Positions 22,553 to 32,821 of a stretch of 64,000 bases of DNA are shown here, piece after piece (within the stretch, counting starts at the first letter, position 1; each line of letters opens with the position of its first letter). The notes under the pieces were generated by a model. It worked only from the letters and a program-made list of their open reading frames with translations. It had not been told where the DNA came from and searched no databases. The DNA is from Diploptera punctata (taxonomy: Eukaryota > Arthropoda > Insecta > Blattodea > Blaberidae), in assembly GCA_030220185.1 (NCBI GenBank), contig JASPKZ010004199.1, positions 2,271,001-2,335,000 of the forward strand, written 5' to 3'. The position numbers and the translations under genes were made by a program.

Positions 22553-22680
22553 CGAGCGGGTTGGCTCAGGCGGTAGGATTTGAGACTTGTATTTGGGAAA
22601 ACTTGGGTTCAAATCCCATTGCCGACACCCACTTCATCATATTCACAATTCCATAGCTTATTAAAATTATAATAAAAATG
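22553..22680 (+). mobile_element. SINE-2, tRNA-derived
   Basis: CGAGCGGGTTGGCTCAGGCGG resembles a tRNA 5' half with box A; GGGTTCAAATCCC is a perfect box B; the body continues with GCCGACACCC and CACAATTCCATAGC. Relatives lacking the head lie at 38868 and 59735. Confidence 0.75.
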
Positions 22681-23059
22681 AATAGACATGATATGGTTTT
22701 ATACGACATGTAAAAATAGTCACAAAATTGGATGTCACAAGTATAGTATGGTTAAACCAATTGCTTAATGAAGAATGGAATAAAATGTGCTCTTGACAAA
22801 CGGCCATGAACATCTGGCAGCAAGTTAGTTTTCTTCAGAAAAAATGTAAGAATGCTTCTTGATTTCTCCACACTTGGATTATGTATTAACATCATTTACT
22901 TTGTGGTACTTTTTTTAAATTTTTTAAACAGTTTCATATCTCCTTAATAAAAGATCTCAATATAAAACAAGAAATAAAACCAGAGTTACACAAGAGATCT
23001 TCCATAACCTTTTTTTTATTACTAATGATGTTGTTTCTTCTGTCAAGAATGTTTTTTTT

Positions 23060-23410
23060 TTGAACTTGTCTATTCAAATTCAAACATTCAGGGATAAGGT
23101 ACCAGAAATTCCTCTTCCTCCAGAACTGGGGATCTTGGTTGTCACCCATACTTTATTATGGTGACCACTATAAGGATTTTGAAGTGCTGTAGATAAATCT
23201 GACAAAGAAGCCGTTTGTATTTCCAAGGCACAGAATTCTCTCGATGACACCAAGATCATATCCTGAGGTATCCCCAGGGGTGTTAAGTGGGTCCAACTGA
23301 CCAAGATCAACGGTGATCTATCATTCATCAAAGCCAACTTCGTTGACTTTCCTGCTACCATTCAACGCATGCAGGGTGCATCTCTTTTACTAAATGAAGG
23401 AATGAACATA
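23060..23410 (+). pseudogene. Possible hAT-type transposase relic
   Basis: In one plus-strand frame near 23290-23400 the peptide GDLSFIKANFVDFPATIQR followed by LLLNEGMNIME resembles the C-terminal repeat block of CGGBP1-like hAT transposases (pattern: D-aYIK-NF ... I--LE ... L-esi-i). Stops interrupt the region upstream. The opposite-strand 93-codon frame is probably a shadow. The call rests on one remembered motif and is tentative. Confidence 0.3.
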
Positions 23411-23419
23411 ATGGAAATT

Positions 23420-23640
23420 AATCAATTGATTTGGTGTTTACTTGATGAAAATCCATTATGTTTAGTGATTAAATAAAATAAAAACTGTTTAAGTTTTATA
23501 CGATTTTCATATTTATTTTAATACAAATTCGTTACAGTTGTTTCAGTACTTTGTACCTTCTTCAGACGAATATTAAAATAAATATGAAAATCGTATAAAA
23601 CTTAAACAGTTTTATTTTATTTAATCACTAAAAGTATAAT
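23420..23640 (-). mobile_element. PLE-G palindromic terminal module
   Basis: Two arms of about 60 bp (around 23464-23523 and 23572-23633, e.g. ATACGATTTTCATATTTATT and its reverse complement) enclose the hammerhead segment. The left flank TTACTTGATGAAAATCCAT is shared with 14246. Assigned to a Penelope-like element by analogy with E and H; no coding sequence is attached. Confidence 0.55.
23527..23571 (-). ncRNA. Hammerhead ribozyme-like motif (PLE-G), best preserved core
   Basis: Minus strand: stem I AUUCGU, core CUGAAGA, one A, stem II GGUAC-AAA-GUACU (five pairs, one G-U), GAAA, stem III ACA-AC-UGU, triplet GUA, then ACGAAU, a perfect six-base partner of AUUCGU. All invariant core bases are present. 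Stem I is part of the surrounding inverted arms, so that pairing alone is not independent proof. Confidence 0.7.
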
Positions 23641-24605
23641 GTAAACTGTTTCAAAGAAAGATATACCAGGAGTATCTTCTCTTCTAAGCTCTCTCGTATC
23701 GTTGAACGAAATCCTGGTTACGCGAAAATGTAGGAATTAAATGCAGCTCTCCAAGGAGAAGAAATACACCGGGGATTGCTATAGGGCCCGAAAGCGGTGT
23801 CATCTATGAAATATGCGCGACATTTTCTTCCTACAATAATGCATTACGGGTCAATAGGAAGTTTTTCACAAAAAACAATCTCTGCATGTATATGGTTATA
23901 CAGTACAATTCAGTTAAAAAAAAACATTTCGTTCTGTATTCTAATTCTTTACTGAATACTTAAAAAAAATACAACTTTGGATTTGTTTTGTTATTTCTGA
24001 CTTCTAAAAAATTAAAAGTTTACATTAAACAGTTGATTGTTAGTTGAATTTTTCTCTACTTTCTGTGATTTATTATATGTATTAACTAAAATTTTAAAAC
24101 AATTTTCTTCCAGCAAAAATGTGTTTTTCACGATAGATAATTGTCTATGCACATAAAATATTCTACAAAGTGTAAAAACTCAGTTTAAAAACCAGCATAT
24201 TGTTCTGTATTCTAATTCATAACTAATTATGTAAAAAAAAGTACAAGTTTTGAATTATATTATGTCAGATTTTTAAAAAATGAAACGTTTGCATCAATTT
24301 CAGTGAACAAGTGACTGTTGCGTTGATTTTTTGTATTTACTATATTTTTTACACAAGTATGGATAAATATTAAGTCCTAAAAAGGCTAAATCATTAGTTT
24401 GAAAAGCCTAAACCGATGACTATAAAACCTAAAAGTGCGGTCCTTAATCATTATTATGGTCATTTGAACTAACGTTGTTAGACTGTTGAAAGGTAGTCAC
24501 TGTTATTGTATGAATTCCTTACCTACCAGGTTTTAACAATAATCTGAATAGCACAAACAGTGCTGAGAATTGTGTTTAGATCACATTAAATCAAAATAAA
24601 AGTAA
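23641..24605. other. No gene or repeat recognised
   Basis: Very A+T-rich; AACAGTTGATTGTTAG and similar words recur loosely (24020-24330), suggesting an old duplication of about 220 bp (ATTCTAATTC...TTACTG / TTCATAACTAA). No coding potential. Confidence 0.3.
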
Positions 24606-24712
24606 ATATCCTCGTGTCCAACTCAGGGTTGGATAGAGAGAAGAGATAAAGCCCCTATATTTTAGAGGTATGTGAACGACAAGGGTACCAGGCGGCCACG
24701 CCTGGCGCATTA
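24606..24712 (-). mobile_element. Short dispersed repeat (SINE-like), copy 1
   Basis: TGTCCAACTCAGGGTTGGAT ... GACAAGGGTACCAGGCGGCC ... CGCCTGGCGC matches 27624-27740 block for block. Two copies only, no promoter boxes located. Confidence 0.5.
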
Positions 24713-24851
24713 TAAATAAAAATACCTAAAAGTAATTTATTGAATATTTATAAAAATGGACGAAGACATGAAATATTTATTCAGTTATACACCATAGATT
24801 TTGGCTACGATATTGAATTATTTCACAAATATAACGAACAGATACGAACGT

Positions 24852-25120
24852 ACAGGTGAATTAAAAAACTACATAAGTGAACTACATGATCTGTATGGAA
24901 ACCATACACAATAAAAACTCTTAGTTCTAGTAGATTGCGATGAGTAGAACATACGTCATGAATGGGAAAGAACGAGGACATGGAAACGTCTTTTAGGAAA
25001 ATCAAAGGGAAGCGCCCAGTAGGTAGGCCAAGAATAAGAAGAGGCAATAACATTAACCATAGGTTAATTATAGAGGGAATGACTGGAAAAAAATAGCTCA
25101 GAATAGATATCAATGGAGAA
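24852..25120 (+). mobile_element. LINE-A 3' fragment, strongly diverged
   Basis: From GTACAGGTGAATTAAAAAAC through GTGAACTACATGATCTG, GGAAACGTCTTTTAGGAAAA and GTAGGTAGGCCAAGAATAAG to CAGAATAGATATCAATGGAG, the C-terminal coding tract in order but full of substitutions. The terminal CACTGG and tail are lost. Confidence 0.75.
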
Positions 25121-25271
25121 TTATATTTTTATTTCATCAGGTTTATAGATGCTTTACCATCAAGGACAAATCACATCTTACGATCCTTACGTGTAACCAA
25201 TTAGGCTGTGTTTCTATTGTGAATTTTAATTTGTTTTAAACAATGTTAATAAGATGTGGATAGTTACGAAT

Positions 25272-25440
25272 ACCAAGTTATGTTCGGGGACTATTTGGGC
25301 CTTACATTTTCCTCACATTTGTCTTTCAAGTGAGGAAAACCCCAAAAAAAGTCACCCAGGAAACTTTTGCCCCGACCAGGGATCGAATTCTTACCCTCCG
25401 AGTATGAGACAAGGAAGTTACGACTCAATGACAGCGGTAA
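25272..25440 (-). mobile_element. SINE-1, 5' half
   Basis: Reverse copy of the head and first body block (GGGACTATTTGGGCC, CACATTTGTC, GGGATCGAATTC as decayed box B). The 3' body is absent. Confidence 0.75.
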
Positions 25441-25444
25441 ACAA

Positions 25445-25990
25445 GTCTTATTTTAATAGACAAATAACTTCACGGTAAGACCTAACAAATGACAGTAGAT
25501 CTGCATAGTGTTGTTTTTGAACCACGAACGCCTCCCCACCAGAGTGTGGGCTTGGCATTCGACGAGGGAAGTTAGCAATCAATACCAGAGTACGCGCAGC
25601 CTATCTTACGTGCTGCACGTTCTTTCCGTGCGATTGCTCTTCATTTGTTCCCTAACTTCATGACTTCATTCTCATGTATCTGGACAAAACAAGAGACGAT
25701 CTGCGTAAACAATCATACATAAGTCATAACAAAAAAACAAAAACAAAACAATGTCTGATGTGGATGTTACATTAAAAAAAGCCAACAGAACACAAAGAAC
25801 CTTTTGATATAGTCATGATGGCATATGACATTACACCCATTATCTTAATAAGAGAGTAGATGAAGCTAATATAGCCTGACAGCATAATTTGTTAACTTCA
25901 TTTAACCGTAAACACGATCGTGTATCTTCGTTTAGAATTCCAGACTTTTCGGATATAAAGATTGTCATAAAATTTTTAAACTAAACTCCA
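25445..25990. other. No gene or repeat recognised
   Basis: Unassigned sequence without coding features. Confidence 0.3.
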
Positions 25991-25994
25991 TGGC

Positions 25995-26051
25995 GCGTCA
26001 GCCCTAGAAGGCCTTTACTCTATCAGCTGGCTGCTGGCCCCACATATATTT
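25995..26051 (-). mobile_element. SINE-3, 3' end, split by a DNA transposon
   Basis: CCTAGAAGGCC and AGCTGGCTGCTGGCC match the 3' end of SINE-3 (compare 39030-39060). The body resumes at 27499. Confidence 0.7.
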
Positions 26052-26364
26052 GAGTGGGTCAGTGGAATAAGGGCCCATCCCAACTGCACAAAGTTTGGAG
26101 AAAAATTGCATTTTATTAAATTCTACATTGAGTAAAATATATAGGGCACACATTGATAATATTTGATACATGTCTTGTACATAAAATAAGCTTTCTGCCT
26201 GCAAATGTATAGATCACTATGTTGTTTCATATGTCTAAACAAAGGAAAAGAAAATTGAGAATATAAAAAATACAACATAAATAAACAAATTAAATAACAC
26301 TTTTTAACTTGAATATTGCATTAAGCAATAATTAAATATTGTATTCTACGTTTGCAGCATTTAT

Positions 26365-26365
<1 letters not shown>

Positions 26366-26406
<41 letters not shown>
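26366..26406. repeat. (ATC)n microsatellite
   Basis: About 13 ATC units within the DNA transposon; the poly-Ser frame over it is an artefact. Confidence 0.95.
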
Positions 26407-26747
26407 TGATTTAAGGCTACTGTTAAAATATCTGGTGTACAGGTGGTGCAAATGTCATGAGAGTCATGATGTCTTCTTTATCATCCTACCATTAGGATAT
26501 TTTGTTATCAATATTACATCTCGTAATACAGGACTCTTTCCTTTCCCTTTTTTAAAGGCTTATTACTTCCTCTAAAGCCAAATCACTGAAAATAGATTTT
26601 ATATATATTACATGTCTGTTTTCCACAAAACAAAACTGAGATGCTTTTCTGATGTCCAGCGTCACATTTCTGTTTGTTTTCATTTAAGTTATCCAAAATT
26701 TTAAAATCTTCTGCATTTGTCTCAATTACTGTAAATGGTTTTTTTCT

Positions 26748-27142
26748 TCAACTCTTTCTTATGAGGTGAGCCAACTGTTCAGGTGAATAAACCACTTGTG
26801 TTTTTCTTTTAATTTTTTCAATCACACTAAAGTCAGCATCACAGGGAAGCAAAGTGTGATCTGGTACAAGAAATTTATGTTCAATTTCTTCAAACCAACC
26901 ACAATCAATCTTGTACAGCCAAAGTCCCATTATTGTATAATTCTTGTTTTGAACAACACATGAATCACTATATACATTATAAGTTTATTTTTATTAGCAC
27001 CTTTTTCAATCAGTGGCACAGCTTTTAATAAGCAACTAACAATTTCGTCCACACCTCTTGAAGCAACTGATTCAGGCCGATATATATTCCTTTCCATTGT
27101 TGCGTAAAATGTTCTGCTTTGTTTTATTCTACTGTTGCACAT
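26748..27142 (-). pseudogene. Transposase-like relic in the TIR element
   Basis: Minus strand, two overlapping frames with a frameshift near 26995. The upstream part has ASRGVDEIVSCLLKAVPLIE; the downstream part, read from before its Met, has YNVYSDSCVVQNKNYTIMG, then EEIEHKFLVPDHTLLPCDAD and VVYSPEQLAHLIRK. The order SDsC-gQNKN, then eHKfLv-gHt ... D ... iEk, then vYvp-qw, matches the DUF7869-type domain of mobile-element proteins in arthropods and cnidarians, from memory. Acidic and His residues of that pattern (SDS, H of EHK, DADF) are present here. Because it lies between matching TIRs it is most likely the element's own transposase, now broken. Confidence 0.55.
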
Positions 27143-27498
27143 TTATTTTTCTTTTCTTATATTTTATTACACTATTTCCATTTGCACAAGAACCTGCCGC
27201 ATCAGCCATTCTGCATTTACTGATATTTGCCGGCAATGCTAGTCAGTATTGCAGCGGATTACAGAGTAGCGGACAATATACGGTCACGTGTCAGCAGTTG
27301 GGATGGGCCTTTATTCCCCGCGCGCGTGAAGAAGTTAGAAATTTTTCTTAGACATAAAGTCTCATTTAACCTCTTTTGAGCAAAGTTAGAATTATGAGCT
27401 TCTAAAGATTGACAGAAGATGGCCATAGGATACATAATCTGCAAATAACTAAAAATCAACCATTGGTTGGGATGGGCCCTTATTCCACTGAGCCCCTC

Positions 27499-27623
27499 AT
27501 TTGTATGAATGGACGATCATACAGCCAGTAAGTTTATAGGGACAACATGTGGTCAGCATATCGGATCTCATAGCAGTTGTAGCTGGTTTTTTCAACCTGC
27601 AACCGCTACTTATTGTATAAATA
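27499..27623 (-). mobile_element. SINE-3, middle part
   Basis: GGACGATCATACAGCC, TGTGGTCAGCATATCGG, GTTGTAGCTGG and CAACCGCTACTTATTGTA match SINE-3 in reverse. The tRNA head is replaced by the next repeat. Confidence 0.75.
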
Positions 27624-27740
27624 TCCTCAACTCGGTGTCCAATTCAGGGTCGGGTCGAGGGTTGAGATGAGATGAAGCCCCAATATGTGAATGACAAGGG
27701 TGCCGGCCGACCACGCCAGACGCGCCATCACGGGAGCAGA
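27624..27740 (-). mobile_element. Short dispersed repeat (SINE-like), copy 2
   Basis: TGTCCAATTCAGGGTCGGG, ATGAAGCCCCAATATG, GACAAGGGTGCCGGCCG and CGCCAGACGCGCC match 24606-24712. Confidence 0.5.
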
Positions 27741-27817
27741 TGAACGAAATAAACGAAATGGATGAGATGAGTATGGAAAATGGTGGAAAGAAATTGTGCC
27801 TATATACTCTAACTAAA

Positions 27818-28115
27818 CACTTGAAATCGTGATTAATATTCTTCCACCTCATTCTTGGTGTGCCTACTAGGTGCTTTTCCTATGATTTTCCTAGAAGAAA
27901 ATTAGGTTAAAACATATGTTCTTATTGAATTAGTATAAATTATCCTTCCTTCATTCCCTATTCGTGCCACATTTCCTGCCCATCGCAGTTGATAATCTGT
28001 TTTTGTTACATCTGGTTTCCCATAATGATTCAGCCTCTGTCTGTTCTTCTCTCTTTGGTCCAAACATTTCTCTAATATTCCGATTCCTTCCTCCTCTCCT
28101 AAATTTAAGAAACCG
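27818..28115 (-). mobile_element. LINE-A 3' fragment with small insertion
   Basis: Reverse LINE-A text (CTCATTCTTGGTGTGCC, CATTTCCTGCCCATCGCAG, TCTCTTTGGTCCAAACA), interrupted by about 60 unrelated bases at 27893-27952. Both the tail and the reverse transcriptase are missing. Confidence 0.75.
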
Positions 28116-28315
28116 TTTTCGAATCATAAAGGAATATTAACAATATTGTCCTAATGTTTACACCATCATAGAGTATGTATTAATGAGGTATATGCCTACT
28201 TTGTGAAAATGTAAATTGACATAAACCATTCATACCTTGCATTTATGATACGCCGAGAAGAAAATTTTATGGACAGACATACCACGACAAGGGTCCCTAT
28301 AGAAATTATGCATTT

Positions 28316-28996
28316 TTATCATAAGTAACGCCAGGAGTGATTTCCAAATTATGTAAATAATTTGGAAATCAAGAGTGACATTTGTTAGGACTATTTAACG
28401 AATAAAATTAAGCTGTTTACTCACAAATCATTATTTAACTATAGTTATTTTAAAATATTTATATATTTAATGTAAACGGCGATGTTAAAAACAATGAGAA
28501 ACGATTATTACGCTTCATTTGTTCATCACTGCAACCAGATCATATTATTTATTGCCAAAGGATCGCAATGTTGTAAGAAATTTATAACCAACATTATAGG
28601 TATTAATTAATTTCTGATGTCCTCTGGATATGTCAATTATATTTTTCTGCAACGTTATTTCCTGGGAAATAAATCGTTTAAGAAAGTGCAAACAGTTCTT
28701 TCTTTTTTTTTTGTGGTATAATCAATTTCTACAAATGTTTTTATATTAAATCCTGCAAGCACTATATGTTGACATTCGTGCACTATATATACAATCTGGT
28801 AGCCACATGTGCTTACTGCAAAATAATGCTATGACCTATTCAGAATGTTAAAAATGAGGAGATTGATTTTAAAGTAATAAAATTAAATTGATAAAATTGA
28901 GGTGAAAAACGACTGTGATTGGTTCTAAATCAAAAATCATAAAAATGTGATTGGTCATTGACTCCCATTTGGGATATGAGTTAAATAGTCTAAAAA
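28316..28996 (-). repeat. Family M repeat, copy 2
   Basis: Reverse copy: ATAAGTAACGCCAGGAGTGA, GTTAGGACTATTTAACGAAT, then TTGACTCCCATTTGGG and GAGTTAAATAGTC at the far end. Confidence 0.85.
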
Positions 28997-29070
28997 AATG
29001 CAATGTAATAGATAAGTAATTTTTACATTAGAGGCACAGAGACAGGTTATAATGATACATATAACTGGAT

Positions 29071-29398
29071 GTAGTCCACTGCTGTAGTCTCGAGGTAGCG
29101 TGCTGCCTTGTCACGCAGCAGGCCTGGGTTCGATTCCCGGTCGGGACAGGCTCCTGAGTGAGTTTTTTTTCGGGTTTTTTTTCTCGCCTGTAAGACAAAT
29201 GTCAGGAAGCTTAGGGCCCAACGGTCCCCGAAAATCATCCGGCCATCATCATCCTTATGATTATCGTCCTTCATCGGTGTGGAAAGCAACGGAAAAAACT
29301 ACCACACCTATAATTCCCTAGTAAAGCTGCAAAGCATAGCATGGAAATGCTATGATTGCAGTGAAAGACCTGCCCTCGGGCAGAATTACTATGGATGG
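29071..29398 (+). mobile_element. SINE-1, full length, target duplication
   Basis: Complete SINE-1 with intact box B (GGGTTCGATTCCC). ATAACTGGAT (29061-29070) and ATAACTAGAT (29399-29408) are the flanking duplication with one mismatch. It faces the next SINE-1 tail to tail. Confidence 0.93.
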
Positions 29399-29429
29399 AT
29401 AACTAGATATGGAACACGAGTTTGGTTCA

Positions 29430-29738
29430 TCCATCCATAGTAATTCTGCCCTAGGGCAAGTCTTTCACTGCAATCATAGCATTTTCATGTTATGCTTTGC
29501 AACTTTACTAGGGTATTATAGGTGTGGTAGCTTCCCGTTGCTTTCCACACCGAAGAATGATGATGATAGCCGGATGATTTTCGGGGACCGTTGGGCCCTA
29601 AGCTTCCTGACATTTGTCTTCCGGGTGAGAAAAAACCTCGAAAAAACCTCACCCAGGAGCCTGTCCCGACCGGGAATCGAACCCGGGCCCGTTGCGTGAC
29701 AATGCAGCATGCTACCTCGAGACCACAGCGGTGGACTT
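29430..29738 (-). mobile_element. SINE-1, full length, inverted partner
   Basis: Full-length SINE-1 in reverse, only 31 bp from the preceding plus-strand copy. Box B intact (GGGTTCGATTCCC). A transcript across both would fold into an approximately 300-bp imperfect hairpin. Confidence 0.92.
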
Positions 29739-29749
29739 TTAATCACATA

Positions 29750-29966
29750 CTCCGTCACAATATGGAGTAATTTCCCTAAAACAATTTTCGAAGACAAAAT
29801 TTTGAGAAAAAAAATTAAGGGGAATAACAAGGAAAACTTTTTTAAAGATGTAACAAAAATTATAACTACAGAAAATATAGCTGAAAGAATAGAAGAATGG
29901 TTTCACTGGCAAGAAAATAATCCTGGTAATGAGTTAATCCACCAATTTTTGTTTCGCTTTATATAA
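29750..29966 (+). CDS. Unrecognised open frame
   Basis: An 85-codon frame (from a Met at 29709, inside the SINE) has a plausible protein-like stretch FFKDVTKIITTENIAERIEE followed by WFHWQENNPGNELIHQF. The start belongs to the SINE, so any real peptide would begin at about codon 18. No family recognised; possibly a fragment of a transposon protein, or chance. Confidence 0.2.
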
Positions 29967-30428
29967 TAAATAAATAAATAAATAAATAATATGCTTCCCT
30001 AAAAAAAATAATTTCAGGAAATGTGGAGGGTTTTAAGATATGAGTTAGTGACAATTGTGAATTTATTGAGTGGGGGAGGACGTGGTACCTGGCTCCATGC
30101 AGTCCAAGTACATAATGTTGTGAAATGAGCGTGACCGAAGGAGGACAGTTCGTGCTGAATTCATTACAAGTGTGTTAATAAATTAGCAAGTATCAGGCCT
30201 ATTCCAGAGTCCAGATAAAGTTCAGGGCTCGAGGATTCTTAACAAAGTGTGGAACGCACCACCATATCCAAAGTGTTATTATATGTTGACAGCTCGGTGT
30301 ATCCAATACGCGCATTTTCGGATGTGAATTATATCTTCAAAATTTTCATTTTACCCTTGTACATAACAAACTGAACGTATTCAGTTGTTTTATTTTATTT
30401 TGAAACGCTATTATTATTTATTATTAGT
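29967..30428. other. No gene; short (AAAT)n at 29967-29990
   Basis: Unassigned sequence. GGTACCTGGCTCCATGCAG and CGCACCACCATA near 30085-30265 are slightly G+C-rich; the second word recurs at 47510 (GAACGCACCACCATAG), hinting at one more old dispersed repeat. Confidence 0.3.
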
Positions 30429-30431
30429 ATT

Positions 30432-31330
30432 AACTAACTAACTAACTCACTCACTGGCACTATCGAACCCGTAAGTTCATGGCCGCGCGGACATAAGCTC
30501 TCCATATATCCCTATCCTGAGCCAACGTTTTCCAATCATCCCCTGTATAATCTACTTCCCTTAAATTATAGTTAATGTTATTTTCCCACCTCATTCTTGG
30601 TCTACCAACTGGGCGTTTTCCTTCTGGTTTTCCAACAAGAAGCTCCCATGCACGTCTTTCATTCCCCATTCGTGCCACATGTCCTGCCCATCGCAGGCTA
30701 GGAGATTTAACAGTTCTCATTATATCTGGCTCCCTATAAAGACCATGTAATTCATTGTTATGCAAGTCTTCTCCATTCACCTGCCTGTTGATCTCTCATT
30801 GGTCCAAAAAAATTCCTAAGAACTTTATTCTCTAATACTCGTAATCTCCTTTCCTCCCTTAAAGTAAGAGTCCCTGTTTCGCATCCATATAATATAACTG
30901 GTAGAATAATAGTTTTATATATTTTCAGTTTAACGTTTTTTGAAAGGATTTGGGACATCAAGAGTCTCTGTAATGCATTATAACACGCATTTCCAGAATT
31001 GAGCCTATGTTTAATTTCTTTGTGCATCTCATTCCTGTTTGCGATTATTGATCCTAGGTATTTGAATTCAGCCACTTCCTCAAAATTTCCCTCATTTGTC
31101 ATTAGCTATCAATTTCCATTATAAAAATATATTTTTATGTGTGACCGTATATTTAATTTTATTGATATTTACTTCTAGTTCCAATTTCTTAGTGTTACTA
31201 AGTAGTGTGTGCGTGTTGGCCTTTAGTATCTCCTCGCTATCGGCCAATACTACTACATCATCAGCATAAACCAACAGCTTATTAATACCATGGAGTTGTA
31301 GGCCTTCTTCATCCTCTAAAGAATTTATTA
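30432..31330 (-). pseudogene. LINE-A reverse transcriptase fragment
   Basis: Second-best LINE-A copy. Tail (AACTAACTAACTAACTCAC) at 30432, then C-terminal codons WRAYVRAAMNLRVR, the RWAGHVARMGNERRAWELL tract, GPMRDQQAGEWRR, LYGCETGTLTL, EFKYLGSIIANRNEMHKE, and motif C as LVYADDVVVLADS near 31240. Frameshifts at about 30770 and 31105 break it into three frames. It ends upstream at codons SLEDEEGL, where an (ATT)n tract takes over, so either truncation or repeat invasion ended it. CETG in place of CETW is a private change. Confidence 0.88.
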
Positions 31331-31431
31331 TTATTATTATTATTATTATTGTCATTATTATCATTATTATTAATATTATTATCATTATTATTATCATTAT
31401 TATATATTATTATCATTATTATTATCATTAA

Positions 31432-31467
<36 letters not shown>

Positions 31468-31495
31468 CATCATTATCATTATTGTTATTATTGTG
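31322..31495. repeat. (ATT/ATC)n microsatellite
   Basis: Imperfect ATT and ATC units fused to the 5' side of the LINE-A copy. Confidence 0.93.
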
Positions 31496-31783
31496 AGCTT
31501 CTGTGATGTAACAGCCAGCTTATCGGTCTGCCATCTTAGGAACTCAGGTTCGATTTCCTGCTCTTCAATATAAATATCTGTTTTAGAATAGAATCTGAAA
31601 ACTGTCCGCTTAACGTAGAGATGCGATCTTAGTAGCAACTTGATATTAAAAATGGTTAAGAAAACTGAAACTAATGTCGTGGGTCTACATCACGCTAGCC
31701 ATACGAGTCCGCATACTTTCATCTACTAGCCACTGACAGCATCAATTCAGCCTAGCTTGGCTTGTTATAGCTGTTTACCACGG

Positions 31784-31861
<78 letters not shown>

Positions 31862-31924
31862 ACAAAATGAGCTAATCTATCTCTCTCTCTCTCTCTCTCT
31901 GTCTCTCTGGCTGTCTGTCTGTAT

Positions 31925-32015
<91 letters not shown>
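31784..32015. repeat. Compound microsatellite (ATT)n-(TC)n-(CA)n
   Basis: ATT units 31784-31860, TC/CTGT units 31880-31963, CA units 31964-32015. Open frames through it encode poly-Ile, Arg-Glu and Cys-Val repeats and are artefacts. Confidence 0.97.
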
Positions 32016-32017
<2 letters not shown>

Positions 32018-32374
32018 ATTCGCTTAGTGATTGCAAACTAGTTTTATGCAGGATTAAATAAAGTAGGTCAGGTTTATCACGAATTTTAAATTTATCCCGC
32101 AGTAAAAAATAATTTGTTACATAAATAACTTATGCAAATAACTTAGCAATTGCCAGAGACTAATCTGCATAAATTTTTAATTACTGAAACCAAAACTACT
32201 AGTTCGTATTTCCGTCACAAATAACTCACATCTGCGAACACATTAAAACGTACGTAAAAAAAAACTACAAATGAATGTTACGGATAATTCCCTCATCCCA
32301 ATTTTGGTCCCCTGACATGTAATAAAAATACCATTTAAGCTAGAGATACCAACCTCACACGATAAAAAATGAAT

Positions 32375-32376
<2 letters not shown>

Positions 32377-32427
<51 letters not shown>
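32377..32427. repeat. (TA)n microsatellite
   Basis: Uninterrupted TA units opening the tRNA-like module copy. Confidence 0.95.
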
Positions 32428-32429
<2 letters not shown>

Positions 32430-32756
32430 TATTATAAATATTTTTTTGACATTTGGCAATGAAGGCAAATATATGAAAAGAAAAAAGAATATATTTATAA
32501 TATCTATATATACAAGCGTTACTGCTATAAAGTAAATATTCTCTTTAATAATTTGCTTAACTGTTATGTTAGCCACTAGATGGCAGTTGAAAGAAATTTC
32601 CGCTACCTCTTGTGTGAATTGAGAATACTACATGTATAAGAAAATTGTATGTTTGTCTTGAAATTCTTGGGTAGCTCAGTTGGTTAGAGCGCTAAAGGTA
32701 CAGACTTTAGAGACTCGAGTTCAAATCCCTACTCAAGCATTCTTTTTTCTTTTCAT

Positions 32757-32800
<44 letters not shown>
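32428..32800 (+). repeat. tRNA-like module, solitary copy
   Basis: Contains the module landmarks seen in the array at 54440-55530: GCGTTACTGCTATAAAG, TATTCTCTTTAA, CACTAGATGGCAGT, CCGCTACCTCT, GAATTGAGAATA, then the tRNA-like sequence at 32665 and CATATCATATATA running into (TA)n. Flanking TA tracts lie on both sides. Confidence 0.65.
32665..32739 (+). repeat. tRNA-like sequence with closing acceptor stem
   Basis: Acceptor strands UCUUGGG and CUCAAGC pair at six positions (one G-U), followed by U8 A9; D arm GCUC/GAGC with AGTTGGTTA; anticodon-like stem TAAAG/CTTTA with loop GTACAGA (anticodon ACA if read canonically); box B GAGTTCAAATCCC. The T stem has two mismatches and there is one extra base before the anticodon stem. 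It is the most tRNA-like of the module copies but probably not a working tRNA gene. Confidence 0.5.
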
Positions 32801-32803
<3 letters not shown>

Positions 32804-32821
32804 CGTCCTATCAATTAGGTT

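Larger units (their letters stand above)
26052..27498 (-). mobile_element. DNA transposon with 33-bp TIRs inside SINE-3
   Basis: Left end GAGTGGGTCAGTGGAATAAG and reversed right end GAGGGGCTCAGTGGAATAAG continue together through GGCCCATCCCAAC; 26 of these bases are an exact match. ATTT flanks both sides, a possible 4-bp target duplication. Removing the element rejoins a SINE-3 copy. It holds a decayed minus-strand coding region (26748-27142). An (ATC)n tract (26366-26406) lies inside. Confidence 0.8.

Noticed and set aside
31765..32013. Cys-Val and Arg-Glu repeat open frame
   Set aside because: Pure compound microsatellite.
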